A stretch of DNA of 64,000 nucleotides from Achromobacter xylosoxidans (GCF_014490035.1 NZ_CP061008.1:372001-436000), one strand, 5' to 3'. Positions 8,161 to 17,243 are shown, counted from the first letter of the stretch. Numbers and translations are program-made. The notes: generated by a model not told the origin, from the sequence alone.

Positions 8161-10142
8161 ACATGCGAGCCGTCCTGTCCGCGGGTGAAGGGGCCGGCGC
8201 TGGCGCACGCCTGGCCGGCACGCTGGACGACAAGCTGCGCCGGCTGGCCGCGCGCGGCGGCGAGGACCAGGCGGTTCAAGCGCGGCGCTGGATCGAAGCG
8301 CTGCACCGCGAAGACCCCGATTGCGCCGCCGCGGTGGCGGAGCGCTTCGACCAGTTGATGGCGAAGCTGACGGCCGGTGGGCTGGGGCGCTGGATGCTGG
8401 CCGGCCTGCGGCGCTACGAGCGCCAGCCCGGTCCGCTGCGCGCGTATTTCCAGCTGCGCGATGCCTATGCCCGCGAGGCCTTGAACAGCGAAGCGGGCGC
8501 GCAGGAGCTGGAAGCCGCGCAGGCGGGGCTGTCGTGGCTCTTGTGCGGCCTCGCTGGCAGGGCGATGGCGGTCGAGGCCTTGCGGCGTCCGACGCTGGAC
8601 GGGCCGCCGTCGCGCCCCATCCTCGCGCCTTCGCATTTGCTGGTGCCGGATAGCTATACCGTGCTGGACGGCGCCGACCGCCGGGCGTTGTACCGCGCGG
8701 CCGTGGCGCATGCAGCGGCCCATCTGCGCTACTCGCCGGCCGCGCAGCCGGTACTGAGCCTCAAGCCCATGGGCGTCGCAGTGGTGTCGGCTATCGAGGA
8801 TGCGCGGGTGGAGCGGCTGCTGGCGGCCGACTATCCCGGCGTGCGCCGCTGGTTCCGGCCCTTCGTGCCGCCGCCGCCCGATCCGGCGGACCTGGGATTC
8901 GCGGCGCTGATCCAGCGCATGAGCCGGCTATTGATGGATCCGTCGCTGCACGACGACAACCATTGGGTGAACAAGGCGCGGGCGCTGTTCGAGGCGCAGG
9001 CCGCCGACCTGCGCGACACGGCGGCCTTTCGCCGCCTGGCGTCGGTGCTGGCCAACGACCTGGGCCAGATGCGGGTGCGCTTCAACCCGCAGCAGTACGC
9101 CGTGCCCGTGCCCTATCGTGACGACAACGCCTATCTGTGGGACTACGGCGACGCGGCAGAGCCGCCGCCTGAGCTGACCCTGGGATCGCAGGGTGTGGCG
9201 CCCGAGCGGCGCGACGCCGCGCCGCAAGGCCAGGACGAGCCGGCGCCAGCCGCCGGCGAAACGGAGCTGGGACGCTACCGATATCCCGAATGGGACTACA
9301 AGCTGGGCCGCAGCCGGCCGGACTGGTGCACAGTGATCGAGAAGCTGCCGGGTTGGACCGGCACGCCGCCGCCCGCGCCCGCCGGGCCTGCACAGCGCCT
9401 GGCCCTGCCGCAGTCGCGCCGCCTGAGCCGCGCGCGCCGTTTGAGGCGCCAATGGGAGGGCGATGACATCGACCTGAACGCCGCGATCGAGGTCTTGATC
9501 GACCGGCGGCTGGACCTGGCCCCCGACGCCCGCTTCTTCATGCGGCCCGGCAGCCAGCCCTGCGCCAGCAGCACGCTGGTGCTGCTGGACCTGTCGGCGT
9601 CGGCCAACGACCTGGCGTCCGACGCAGGGGCGGCGGTGCTGGACCTGGAGAAGCGCGCGGCAATGCTGCTGGCGCAGGCCACCTCAGGCGACGGCGACCG
9701 GATTGCCGTGCACGGCTTTTGCTCGGACACGCGGGCGGCGGTGTACTACTACCGCCTGCTGGAGGCCGGCGCCCCGATCGCGGCCGCGTTGGGCCGCATA
9801 GGCGGGGCCCAGGCCCGTTATTCGACGCGCCTGGGCGCGGCGTTGCGGCATGCCGGCGCGCTGGCGCTGCAGGTGCCGGGAGAGCGGCGCGCCATCATCG
9901 TCGTGACCGACGGCGAACCCTCCGATATCGATGTGCACGACCCGCGCTATCTGGTGGACGATGCCCGCGAGGCGGTGCTGGAACTGCGCGGGCGAGGCGT
10001 CAGCGTGCATTGCGTCGCGTTGGACGCGCAGGCCGAACCGCAGCTGCGCGCGATGTTCGGCTTTCGCGGTTACCGGATCGTGACAAGCCCGGCGGCATTG
10101 CCGCAGGCGCTGATCCGCGCCTATGCCAGGACGGCGGCATGA
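8157..10142 (+). CDS. VWA-domain protein of the NorD/CbbO type, partner of the MoxR ATPase
   Basis: A 661-residue soluble protein. The start at 8157 overlaps the ATPase stop. The C-terminal part, from about residue 470, is a von Willebrand A domain with an intact MIDAS start Asp478-x-Ser480-x-Ser482 (DLSAS) and VTDGEPSD further on. The N-terminal 450 residues are alpha-helical with a central charged, proline-rich segment, as in NorD and CbbO. The family acts as the adaptor that connects a CbbQ/NorQ hexamer to its client. The pairing with the previous gene is tight. Function in amide metabolism is inferred from context only. Confidence 0.85.
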   Translation: MNMRAVLSAGEGAGAGARLAGTLDDKLRRLAARGGEDQAVQARRWIEALHREDPDCAAAVAERFDQLMAKLTAGGLGRWMLAGLRRYERQPGPLRAYFQLRDAYAREALNSEAGAQELEAAQAGLSWLLCGLAGRAMAVEALRRPTLDGPPSRPILAPSHLLVPDSYTVLDGADRRALYRAAVAHAAAHLRYSPAAQPVLSLKPMGVAVVSAIEDARVERLLAADYPGVRRWFRPFVPPPPDPADLGFAALIQRMSRLLMDPSLHDDNHWVNKARALFEAQAADLRDTAAFRRLASVLANDLGQMRVRFNPQQYAVPVPYRDDNAYLWDYGDAAEPPPELTLGSQGVAPERRDAAPQGQDEPAPAAGETELGRYRYPEWDYKLGRSRPDWCTVIEKLPGWTGTPPPAPAGPAQRLALPQSRRLSRARRLRRQWEGDDIDLNAAIEVLIDRRLDLAPDARFFMRPGSQPCASSTLVLLDLSASANDLASDAGAAVLDLEKRAAMLLAQATSGDGDRIAVHGFCSDTRAAVYYYRLLEAGAPIAAALGRIGGAQARYSTRLGAALRHAGALALQVPGERRAIIVVTDGEPSDIDVHDPRYLVDDAREAVLELRGRGVSVHCVALDAQAEPQLRAMFGFRGYRIVTSPAALPQALIRAYARTAA

Positions 10143-10212
10143 CCACCCCAGGAATCCACGTGTTGACGGCGGCTGCGGCTGTGCTGAAACTGATGAACTC
10201 GACAAAGGATGG

Positions 10213-11394
10213 ATGTCCGCGCCAGCGGGCCTCCCGATCATGGCAAACAAAGATCCTATCCGCGTAGGCGTGTTGTTTTCCGAAACAGGTGCCACATCGA
10301 CCATAGGCCGGTCCCAGCTGCATGGCACCTTGCTGGCCATCGACGAAATCAACGAGGCGGGCGGGGTGGATGGCCGCGAGATCGTGCCGGTGCGCTACGA
10401 CCCGAGGTCCGACCCCGCCACCTACAGCGTGCTGGCCGAAAGACTCATCACGCAAGACCGCGTCAACGTCATATTCGGCTGCTACATGTCCAGCAGCCGC
10501 AAGGCGGTGCTGCCGGTGGTCGAGAAATGGAACCGCCTGCTGTTCTATCCGACGCTGTACGAAGGGTTCGAGTTTTCGAACAACATCATCTACACCGGCG
10601 CCGCGCCCAACCAGAACAGCGTGCAGCTGGCGGAATTCATGACCGCAAACTTCGGCGCGCGGGTCTACCTGATCGGTTCGGACTACATCTATCCCTACGA
10701 GTCCAACCGCATCATGGGCGAACTGGTGCTGCAGCGGCAGGACAGCGCCAAACTGGGCGAACGCTACGTGCCCTTGACCGCGACGGAGCGCGACTACCGG
10801 GAGATCCTGGACGACATCCGCAACAAGCGGCCGGACTTCATCTTCTCCACCGTGGTGGGCAATTCCACGGCCTGCCTGTACCGCGCCTATGCGGATGCGG
10901 GCTTCGATCCGAAGACCATGCCCATCGCCAGCCTGACAACCTCCGAAGCGGAGATCTCGCAGATGGAGCCCGAGGTGGCGGCCGGCCACTTCACTTCGGC
11001 GCCGTATTTCCAATCCATCGATTCCGATATCAACCGGCGCTGCCTGGAACGATTGCGGCGGCGCTTCGGCCATGACTGCGTGCCCAACCTCTGCTGGGAA
11101 GCGGCGTACTTCCAGATGCACATCTTCGCCAACGCCTTTCGCGACACCGGCACCGACGAGATCGCGCAGATCCTTCCGCGCGTGCTGCAAAGCGAATTCC
11201 AGGCGCCGCAGGGCCGCGTGCGCATCGACCCCACCAACCACCACACCTGCCTGTATCCGCGTGTCGGCAGGGTCAACGCCAAGGGCCAATTCACCATCGT
11301 GCGCGAGGCCACGCGGTCCGTGCATCCCGATCCGTACCTGGTCACCCATTCGCTGGGCGACTGGACGGCCACCCTGAGTTCGCTGGATATCTGA
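10213..11394 (+). CDS. amiC: Amide-sensing negative regulator AmiC
   Basis: About 393 residues from 10213, where AAGGA lies just upstream. An internal ATG at 10240 gives 384 residues, very close to the 385 of Pseudomonas AmiC, and may be the true start. There is no signal peptide. The type I binding fold carries the AmiC hallmarks VGVLFSETG, GCYMSSSRKAVLPVVEKW, YPTLYEGFEFSNNI, APNQNS and SLTTSEAEIS. In Pseudomonas, AmiC holds AmiR inactive until an amide is bound. Its stop overlaps the amiR start (TGATG), which is consistent with complex formation during translation. It is a cytoplasmic paralogue of the UrtA-like protein in the same operon. Confidence 0.93.
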   Translation: MSAPAGLPIMANKDPIRVGVLFSETGATSTIGRSQLHGTLLAIDEINEAGGVDGREIVPVRYDPRSDPATYSVLAERLITQDRVNVIFGCYMSSSRKAVLPVVEKWNRLLFYPTLYEGFEFSNNIIYTGAAPNQNSVQLAEFMTANFGARVYLIGSDYIYPYESNRIMGELVLQRQDSAKLGERYVPLTATERDYREILDDIRNKRPDFIFSTVVGNSTACLYRAYADAGFDPKTMPIASLTTSEAEISQMEPEVAAGHFTSAPYFQSIDSDINRRCLERLRRRFGHDCVPNLCWEAAYFQMHIFANAFRDTGTDEIAQILPRVLQSEFQAPQGRVRIDPTNHHTCLYPRVGRVNAKGQFTIVREATRSVHPDPYLVTHSLGDWTATLSSLDI

Positions 11395-12023
11395 TGGGCG
11401 ATACCGCCAGCCGCCAGCGCGCGGAGCGCGCGACGCCATCCCTGCTCAAGGACCTGCGCACGCTGCGGATCGCCGTCTATCACCCCGACGATGCCGATGG
11501 CCGCCAATTGACGCAGCAGCTGCAACGGATCGGCTGCCAGGTGCAGACCTTCTGGCCTCCGGCGCCCACCTTGCCCGAAGGGCTGGATGCGGTGTTCCTG
11601 GCCGTGCGTCCGGACGTGATCGACCTGGGTTTCGAGTGGGCCAAGAGTGAAGACGCGCCCATGGTCATCGCCATCGTCACCTACGAGAATCCAACCATCG
11701 TCGAGGCGGTGTTGCGCATCGGCGCGAAAGCGGTGCTGCCTTCGCCCGTGCGCTCGTTCGGGCTGTTGTCGTCATTGGTGGTGGCGCGCCAGGTCTACGA
11801 CGACATCAAGTCGCATGCCCGGCGCCTGCGCAAGCTGGAGGGAAAACTGCTGGGCGTGCGCCGCATCGCGGAAGCCAAGAGCATCCTCATGCGCACGCGC
11901 AACGTCACCGAGGACCAGGCCTACGACCTGATCCGCGAGCAGGCCATGAACAAGCGCGTCACCACCGAAGAGATCGCCGGCGCCATCGTCAACGCCAACG
12001 AAATCCTGTCGCTGGGCAAGTAG
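11394..12023 (+). CDS. amiR: ANTAR-domain transcription antiterminator AmiR
   Basis: A 209-residue RNA-binding regulator. Residues about 25-135 form a pseudo-receiver with no recognisable phosphoacceptor (where the acid would be it reads DAVFLAVRPD). A coiled helix follows, and the C-terminal ANTAR domain (AKSILMRTRNVTEDQAYDLI, then NKRVTTEEIAGAIVNA) covers about residues 155-205. AmiR binds leader RNA and prevents termination when AmiC is loaded with amide. The target should be the 1299-1506 leader of this operon. The gene is last in the operon; Pseudomonas has amiS after amiR, and no channel gene is present here, the ABC importer presumably replacing it. Confidence 0.94.
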   Translation: MGDTASRQRAERATPSLLKDLRTLRIAVYHPDDADGRQLTQQLQRIGCQVQTFWPPAPTLPEGLDAVFLAVRPDVIDLGFEWAKSEDAPMVIAIVTYENPTIVEAVLRIGAKAVLPSPVRSFGLLSSLVVARQVYDDIKSHARRLRKLEGKLLGVRRIAEAKSILMRTRNVTEDQAYDLIREQAMNKRVTTEEIAGAIVNANEILSLGK

Positions 12024-12039
12024 GACGCGCCGCGCAGCC

Positions 12040-12801
12040 TCAGTACTTGCCCGTCAGCAGTTCGCCCGCATTGGGCACGCGCGCTTCCAGGTCCAGCACC
12101 TTCAGCATCCGGTAGACGGTGGCCGCCGCCGCCGTCACCACCGGCAGACCCAGGCGGTCCTGCACCGGCTGGATCGACGCCAGGGACGGCATCTGTACGC
12201 AGGCGGACAGCACCACCGCGTCCACGCCGCGCGTGTTCAGGCGAGCCACATGGCTGGCCGGCGCCATCGGATCCTGCGCGCCAACCTTCAGATTGTCGGG
12301 AATCTCCAACGACAGGCTGTCCTGCACCTCGATGCCTTCGTTCTCGATGTAGTCCACCACCAGCTTGGTCAGCGGTTTCATGTAGGGCGTCAGGATCGCG
12401 ACCTTGCGCGCGCCGATGGCATGCAGGCCTTCCACCAGCGCGCCCGCGCTGGAGATCACCGGCGCCGGCGCGCCGTTGTCCACCGTGGCCTGGTGCAGGC
12501 GTTCCTGCGAGACGCGGTGATAGCCCAGCCCCTGGCTCATGATCGCCACCAGGCAGGCATAGCCCAGCACGTCCACGCGCGCATCGGACAGCTCCTGCGC
12601 GCAACGGTCCGACTCCCGGTCCATCGACGCCAGTTCCGCCGCCGTCACCTGCTTCATGCGCATGCGGCTGGAATGGAAAGTGAAGCGCTCCGGCGCGATG
12701 GTCTCGCGCAGGCGCAGCATGGCCGGGATCTCCGTTTCCATGGTGGTGTTGGAACTGGGGACGATCTGGCCGATGCGCAGGGCGCGGGGGGATGTGGTCA
12801 T
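12040..12801 (-). CDS. maiA: Maleate cis-trans isomerase
   Basis: A 253-residue member of the Asp/Glu racemase superfamily that converts maleate to fumarate without cofactor. The N-terminal RIGQIVPSSNTTMETEIPAM is the family's substrate loop. The two catalytic cysteines are present as Cys83 (GYACLVAIM) and Cys201 (VLSACVQMPS), within one residue of their positions in characterised maleate isomerases. It converges on amiR with 16 bases between and is divergent from a LysR gene. Maleate arises at the end of nicotinate, gentisate-type or maleamate degradation, but no other gene of such a pathway is in the window. An arylmalonate decarboxylase-like function is less likely, given both cysteines and SSNT. 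Confidence 0.87.
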   Translation of the reverse strand: MTTSPRALRIGQIVPSSNTTMETEIPAMLRLRETIAPERFTFHSSRMRMKQVTAAELASMDRESDRCAQELSDARVDVLGYACLVAIMSQGLGYHRVSQERLHQATVDNGAPAPVISSAGALVEGLHAIGARKVAILTPYMKPLTKLVVDYIENEGIEVQDSLSLEIPDNLKVGAQDPMAPASHVARLNTRGVDAVVLSACVQMPSLASIQPVQDRLGLPVVTAAAATVYRMLKVLDLEARVPNAGELLTGKY

Positions 12802-12982
12802 GGCGATGCTCCTCGAAAGGCGTGAGAGGGCCGGCCCGCTGCGGCGCGCGGGAACTCGGCAGTGCGGAATGCGGATGTCAGCCGGTGGCGGTGCCTGCGG
12901 CGGCGAGCGCTGGTCTCATGGCAGGTCCCCGGATGTTTGTCGTGTGCTCTATCGGCAGGACTTATTCTGGTCGCCGGGAACG

Positions 12983-12996
12983 ATATTTTCCAATAT
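12983..12996. promoter_or_regulatory. Candidate LysR operator in the maiA/LysR divergent spacer
   Basis: The 14-bp dyad ATATT-TTCC-AATAT sits in a notably AT-rich patch (about 12956-13030) of the 238-bp spacer, 43 bases before the LysR start. The patch probably holds the promoters of one or both genes. Assignment is by position and symmetry. Confidence 0.4.
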
Positions 12997-13039
12997 AGTT
13001 TTTATCTGGTTTGATATCTTTCCCAAATAACTGGCCGCC

Positions 13040-13921
13040 ATGGAAATCCGCCAACTCCGTTATTTCGCCGTGCTGGCCGAAGAGCTGAACTTCACCCGGG
13101 CCGCGGCGCGCCTGCACATCTCGCAACCGCCGCTCAGCCTGCAGATCGCCCAGCTGGAGCGCGAACTCGAGGTCAAGCTGTTCGATCGCAACAACCGCCG
13201 TGTGACCCTGACCGAGGCCGGCGAAGCCTTCCTCAACGACGTGCGCGCGCTCCTCGCCAGCCTGAAGGACGCCACCGTCCGCGCCCGCGCCGTGGACCAG
13301 GGCCTGGCGGGCCGCATCGAGGTCGGCCTGTCCGGCTCGCACTTCATGGGCCCCGTGCCGGCGCTGATCGCCCGCTACAAGGCCTCCCATCCCCAGGTCT
13401 CGGTCCTGCTCAACGAAATGAACCCCGCCGCGCAGCTGGACGCGCTGCGCGGCCACCGCATCGACGTCAGCATCTCGCGCACCGCCGTCGACGACGAGGA
13501 ATTGCAGTCCATGCCCCTATGGCCCGATCCCGTCGTGGCCGTGCTCCCCAAGGGCCACCCGCTGTCCGCCCGCAAGCGGCTGGCACTCGGCGACCTGGCC
13601 GGCGAAGCCTTCGTCATGCTGCGCCAGGACACCTCCGCCTTCGCCCGCACCCTGGCCGAAACCTGCGCCCGCGCCGGCCTGCCGCTGTCAGCCGCCCAAA
13701 CCGTCGCCGAAGTCCCCGCCCAATTGGCACTGGTCGCCGCCGGCCTGGGCGTGGCCTTGGTGCCGCGTTCCGCCTGCCGCCACGCCACCGACCGCATTGC
13801 CGTTTGCACGTTGCCCGCCGACATCGCCCGCGCCATGGTCTATGCCGTCACCCGCCGGCAAGGCAGGAGACGCGCGCTGGATACGTTCTTGCAGACGGCG
13901 GCGCAAATGAAGGAAGAGTGA
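13040..13921 (+). CDS. LysR-family transcriptional regulator, probably of maiA
   Basis: A 293-residue canonical LysR protein. Residues 1-60 are the winged helix-turn-helix (MEIRQLRYFAVLAEELNFTR, then RLHISQPPLSLQIAQLE), and the remainder is the periplasmic-binding-like effector domain (LAGRIEVGLSGSHFM). The MEIRQLRYF and ISQPPLS forms are those of the CatR/BenM branch that senses dicarboxylate or aromatic intermediates. It is divergent from maleate isomerase, which suggests maleate or a precursor as effector. The stop is followed by a long non-coding gap. Confidence 0.92.
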   Translation: MEIRQLRYFAVLAEELNFTRAAARLHISQPPLSLQIAQLERELEVKLFDRNNRRVTLTEAGEAFLNDVRALLASLKDATVRARAVDQGLAGRIEVGLSGSHFMGPVPALIARYKASHPQVSVLLNEMNPAAQLDALRGHRIDVSISRTAVDDEELQSMPLWPDPVVAVLPKGHPLSARKRLALGDLAGEAFVMLRQDTSAFARTLAETCARAGLPLSAAQTVAEVPAQLALVAAGLGVALVPRSACRHATDRIAVCTLPADIARAMVYAVTRRQGRRRALDTFLQTAAQMKEE

Positions 13922-14022
13922 CAACCGCAAGCGTTCATTCGACGCGCCGAGAGACCCGCCAAATTCAGAAGCAGCATCAACCAGCGCGCAGCGCCATCAT
14001 CGATCGCAAGACACCGCATAAG

Positions 14023-14055
14023 CCCCAGAAGGCCGCCCGCGCGGCCGCCCTGGGG
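14023..14055. repeat. GC-rich compound hairpin after the LysR gene
   Basis: Nested arms: CCCCAG with CTGGGG outside, GGCCGC with GCGGCC inside, loop CCGC. It is about 100 bases after the LysR stop, with no T-run on either strand. It could end transcription weakly or act as a processing barrier. Confidence 0.5.
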
Positions 14056-14149
14056 CGGACCCCGCAAGACACACCACCCATCCACCAGCCGTGGCCAAAA
14101 CGCCAAGCACACCACCCGCCCCAGCGCTCGCCAAGATTCAAACAGCACA

Positions 14150-14313
14150 GCCTGGCGCGGCGGCCCGGCCGGTGGCGCGGGGCGTCGATAAGCCCAAGGG
14201 AATCCGAAGGAACCGCCGCAGGCGGTGACGAGGATGACGCAGGGGCAGTCCGGAGCGAACGCTTCGGACCGCAATCGTTGCCCCGCGCCACCGGCCGGGC
14301 CGCCGTGCCAGGC
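14150..14313. repeat. 164-bp cruciform element with 33-bp inverted arms
   Basis: Arms at 14150-14182 and 14281-14313 are complementary over 33 bases with a single G/T mismatch; each contains GGCCCGGCCGGTGGCGCGGG or its complement. The 98-base interior holds two more perfect or near-perfect hairpins: ACCGCC-GCA-GGCGGT (14212-14226) and GTCCGGAGC-GAAC-GCTTCGGAC (14248-14269). Open frames cross it but show no credible coding signal. It lies between two convergent gene ends. The compound structure looks like a miniature mobile element or dispersed repeat, or a structured RNA, rather than a simple terminator. Confidence 0.75.
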
Positions 14314-14335
14314 GTCTTAAGAACACAAAGACCGG

Positions 14336-14373
14336 CCCCAAAAACAAGGGACCGTCTCACAAAAAGACGGCCC
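14336..14373 (-). terminator. Terminator of the M61 peptidase gene
   Basis: Read on the minus strand, a stem GGGGCCGTCT with AGACGGTCCC (one mismatch), loop TTTTGTG, is followed by TTGTTTTT. It lies 28 bases beyond the stop of the peptidase gene. Confidence 0.75.
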
Positions 14374-14400
14374 CAAGAAAACCAAGCAAAGCAAAACAAC

Positions 14401-16179
14401 TCAGCCCGTCAACACGCAATCCAAAGCCTCCGGCGCACCCAACCGCACCCGGAACGCTCTCAACTCATCCCGCCGGAATACATGCACGGTCACGCGATCC
14501 CCCGCCCGGTACTGCGCCAATAGCAGTTCCTGCCCCGCCGGCGCATCCACCCGCAAGCCGTCCACCGCCACCAGCACATCCCCCGCCGACAACCCGCCCT
14601 TGTGCCCCGCGCCGCCCTCCAGTACCGTCGCCAGCACCAGCGATTCCCCCTGCTTGCGCGTACGCACATCCAGCGAAGGAATGTTGGCCGCCGTCTTCCA
14701 TTGCAGCTTGATGCCCTGCGGCTCCAGCAGCTCCGCCAATGGCACATCCGCCGTCCCATAGGCATGGCGCGCGATGAAGCGCCGTGTATCCACGCCCGTG
14801 GCTTCGAGGATCAGCGCCGGCAGCCCATCCTCCGGCAACCCTTGCGGCTTGCCCTGATAGAAATCACGCCCATAGCGGCTCCACAGCAGACGCATCACAT
14901 CGTCCAGCGAGTGCGCACCGTCCGTTTCCCGGCGGATCAGCAGATCCAGTCCCAGCGCCACCAACGCACCCTTGGTGTAATAGCTGACCAGCGCATTCGG
15001 CGAATTTTCATCCTGCTTGTAATAACGCGTCCAGGCATCGAACGAACTCTCCGCCACCGACTGCTTCAACCGCCCTGGCGTACGCGCCACGCTGGTGATG
15101 GTCTTGGCCAGCAGCCGCAGATAGTCAGGTTGCGTGATCGCGCCCGAACGCAACAGCAGCAGATCGTCGTAATAGGACGTGAAGCCCTCGAACACCCACA
15201 GCAGGCGCGTCAGGTCGGGTTGCGAGAGATCGTAGGGAACAAAGGCGTCCGGCTTGATCCGCTTGACGTTCCAGGTATGGAAATACTCATGGCTCACCAG
15301 ACCCAGAAAGCCGCGATAGCCTTCGCCCTGGCCCTGCTGGCCCATCACCGGCAGATCCTTGCGCGCCGTCATCAGCGCCGTGCTGGCGCGATGCTCCAGC
15401 CCGCCATAGCCGTCGCCCGTGACCATGGTCATGAACACGTAGCGGTCCGAGCTGTCCAGGAAAGGCGCGCGCTTGGTGCGCGGCTCGAAGAACGCAATCT
15501 GCGTTTCGCAGATCTTGCGCACGTCTTCCGTGATCCGTGCCAGGTCCAGGTTGGGCGTAACCCCGGTGAACACCAGTTCATGTTCGGCGCCATGCGCCGT
15601 GAAGCTCGATACCTGCGGCGTGCCCATTTCCACCGGATGATCGATCAGCGCGTCATAGTCCGGCGCCAAATACAGCCCGAAACCATGGCGGCGCGCGGCG
15701 CCCTTGTGGCCGCGCGCTTCCGGCAGGCTGGTGTAGACCTTCCAGCCCGGAATCGAGCGCGGCGGCGCCAGGTCCACCAGGCAGGGCAGGTGGTCCTGGC
15801 CATGCACCCGCAGGAACACGCTGGTGCCGTTGAAAAAGCCGTGGGTCTCGTCCAGGTGCGCGCCGCGCACCGACAGATCCCAGGCATAGACCTCGTACTC
15901 CACCCGCAGCGGACCATCGCAGGGCGCAGCCTGCCAGGTATGGTTGTCGATCTTTTCGACAGGCACGCGCCGCGCGCCCGAATGGGCCGTCAGCGATTCG
16001 ATCTGGCGCGAGAAATCGCGGATCAGATAGCTGCCCGGAATCCAGGCCGGCAGCGACAGGCGCTGGCCGTCGGGGGAGGGCGCTGCGATGCTTAGGGTTA
16101 TCCGGTAGCGGTGTCCGGCCGGATCATGGGGCGCGAGGCGGTAAAGTAGCGGCAAAGCGTAGTCTTTTTCCATGGCCAT
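14401..16179 (-). CDS. M61-family glycyl aminopeptidase with C-terminal PDZ domain
   Basis: A 592-residue protein. The N-terminal half is the M61 beta-sandwich domain ([19 protein letters not shown]). The thermolysin-like catalytic domain has HEYFH at residues 297-301 followed by WNVKRIKP, and [10 protein letters not shown] supplies the third zinc ligand. Residues from about 480 form a PDZ domain ([20 protein letters not shown]). The family cleaves N-terminal glycine or alanine from peptides. There is no signal peptide, so it is probably cytoplasmic. A start at 16173 is equally possible. It is divergent from the enoyl-CoA hydratase with 31 bases between starts, so the promoters must overlap. 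Confidence 0.9.
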   Translation of the reverse strand: MAMEKDYALPLLYRLAPHDPAGHRYRITLSIAAPSPDGQRLSLPAWIPGSYLIRDFSRQIESLTAHSGARRVPVEKIDNHTWQAAPCDGPLRVEYEVYAWDLSVRGAHLDETHGFFNGTSVFLRVHGQDHLPCLVDLAPPRSIPGWKVYTSLPEARGHKGAARRHGFGLYLAPDYDALIDHPVEMGTPQVSSFTAHGAEHELVFTGVTPNLDLARITEDVRKICETQIAFFEPRTKRAPFLDSSDRYVFMTMVTGDGYGGLEHRASTALMTARKDLPVMGQQGQGEGYRGFLGLVSHEYFHTWNVKRIKPDAFVPYDLSQPDLTRLLWVFEGFTSYYDDLLLLRSGAITQPDYLRLLAKTITSVARTPGRLKQSVAESSFDAWTRYYKQDENSPNALVSYYTKGALVALGLDLLIRRETDGAHSLDDVMRLLWSRYGRDFYQGKPQGLPEDGLPALILEATGVDTRRFIARHAYGTADVPLAELLEPQGIKLQWKTAANIPSLDVRTRKQGESLVLATVLEGGAGHKGGLSAGDVLVAVDGLRVDAPAGQELLLAQYRAGDRVTVHVFRRDELRAFRVRLGAPEALDCVLTG

Positions 16180-16210
16180 ATCTTACTTTCATACTTATTC
16201 GGAGACATCA

Positions 16211-16987
16211 ATGAGCGAGTCGTTTGTGCTGGTCGAAACCCGGGGCCGCGTCGGCCTGCTGACGCTGAACCGCCCCAAGGCCCTGAACGCCTTGAACGAT
16301 CAACTGATGGATGAGCTCGGCGCGGCCCTGCTGGCGTTCGAAGCGGACGCCGATATCGGCGCCGTGGTCATCACCGGCAGCGAAAAGGCCTTCGCCGCCG
16401 GCGCCGACATCGGCGCCATGAAAGACTGGTCATACATGGACGTGTATGGCAGCGAATACATCACGCGCAACTGGGAAACGCTCAAGCGCATCCGCAAACC
16501 CGTGATCGCCGCCGTGGCCGGTTACGCCCTGGGCGGCGGCTGCGAACTGGCCATGATGTGCGACATCATCATCGCCGCCGACACCGCCAAGTTCGGCCAG
16601 CCCGAAATCAAGCTGGGCGTGATCCCGGGCGCCGGCGGCACCCAGCGCCTGCCGCGCGCGGTGGGCAAGGCCAAGGCCATGGACCTGGCGCTGACCGCCC
16701 GCATGATGGGCGCCGAAGAAGCGGAACGCGCCGGTCTGGTGTCGCGCGTGGTGCCGGCCGACAAGCTCATGGAAGAAGCCATGGACGCGGCCACCGTCAT
16801 CGCCTCCATGTCCTTGCCGTCGGTCATGATGGCCAAGGAGTGCGTCAACCGCGCCTTCGAAGGCTCGCTCAACGAAGGCCTGCTGTTCGAGCGCCGCGTG
16901 TTCCATTCGCTGTTCGCCACGGAAGACCAGAAGGAAGGCATGGCCGCGTTCACCGAAAAGCGCAAACCGGATTTCAAACACCGTTAA
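16211..16987 (+). CDS. Enoyl-CoA hydratase (crotonase), short-chain type
   Basis: A 258-residue crotonase. Both catalytic glutamates are in place: one in [11 protein letters not shown] and one in [21 protein letters not shown]. The oxyanion-hole motif AAGADIGAM is also intact. This is the standard sequence of a single-domain 2-enoyl-CoA hydratase acting in beta-oxidation or phenylacetate degradation. The start at 16211 has GGAG eight bases before it; an upstream in-frame start at 16172 overlaps the divergent peptidase gene and is rejected. It is transcribed alone and ends at a strong terminator, so it is probably a housekeeping enzyme. Confidence 0.93.
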   Translation: MSESFVLVETRGRVGLLTLNRPKALNALNDQLMDELGAALLAFEADADIGAVVITGSEKAFAAGADIGAMKDWSYMDVYGSEYITRNWETLKRIRKPVIAAVAGYALGGGCELAMMCDIIIAADTAKFGQPEIKLGVIPGAGGTQRLPRAVGKAKAMDLALTARMMGAEEAERAGLVSRVVPADKLMEEAMDAATVIASMSLPSVMMAKECVNRAFEGSLNEGLLFERRVFHSLFATEDQKEGMAAFTEKRKPDFKHR

Positions 16988-17037
16988 TCCTTGTTACGCC
17001 CGGGCGGCCAGCCCGGGTACGCCAGGATCCGCCCCGC

Positions 17038-17063
17038 GCGCCCTCCCAGGGCGCTTTTTTTTT
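17038..17063 (+). terminator. Terminator of the enoyl-CoA hydratase gene
   Basis: 7-bp stem GCGCCCT with AGGGCGC, loop CCC, followed directly by nine T. Confidence 0.95.
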
Positions 17064-17243
17064 GCATGCCTTCAAGCGCATGAGGGGCGTTGCGCCTTGA
17101 AACGGTTCGGCAGCACCTTGTTGCAGAGTTCGGCCCTATCCTGAAAAAGCGTCACCGCGAGGTGCCGCGCCAGAGAGGCTTGCCCGAACTGGCAAGTCCG
17201 GCGCGGCGGCTCGCTTGCAGAAAAAATCAATAAGGAGCCTTGC

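Noticed and set aside
12014..12052. 9-bp inverted repeat GGGCAAGTA / TACTTGCCC spanning both convergent stop codons of amiR and maiA as a terminator
   Set aside because: Both genes happen to end in Gly-Lys codons, which creates the symmetry; the loop is 21 bases and there is no T-run, so coincidence is as likely as function.
13922..14523. Long open frames on both strands in the gap after the LysR gene and across the cruciform element
   Set aside because: Translations are rich in Arg, Pro and His, have no family resemblance, start without ribosome sites and run into the antisense of the M61 gene; they are products of high GC content.
14602..16095. 497-codon open frame antisense to the M61 peptidase gene
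   Set aside because: Mirror frame of a strong coding gene; composition dominated by His, Gln, Arg and Ala, no ribosome site, no domain.
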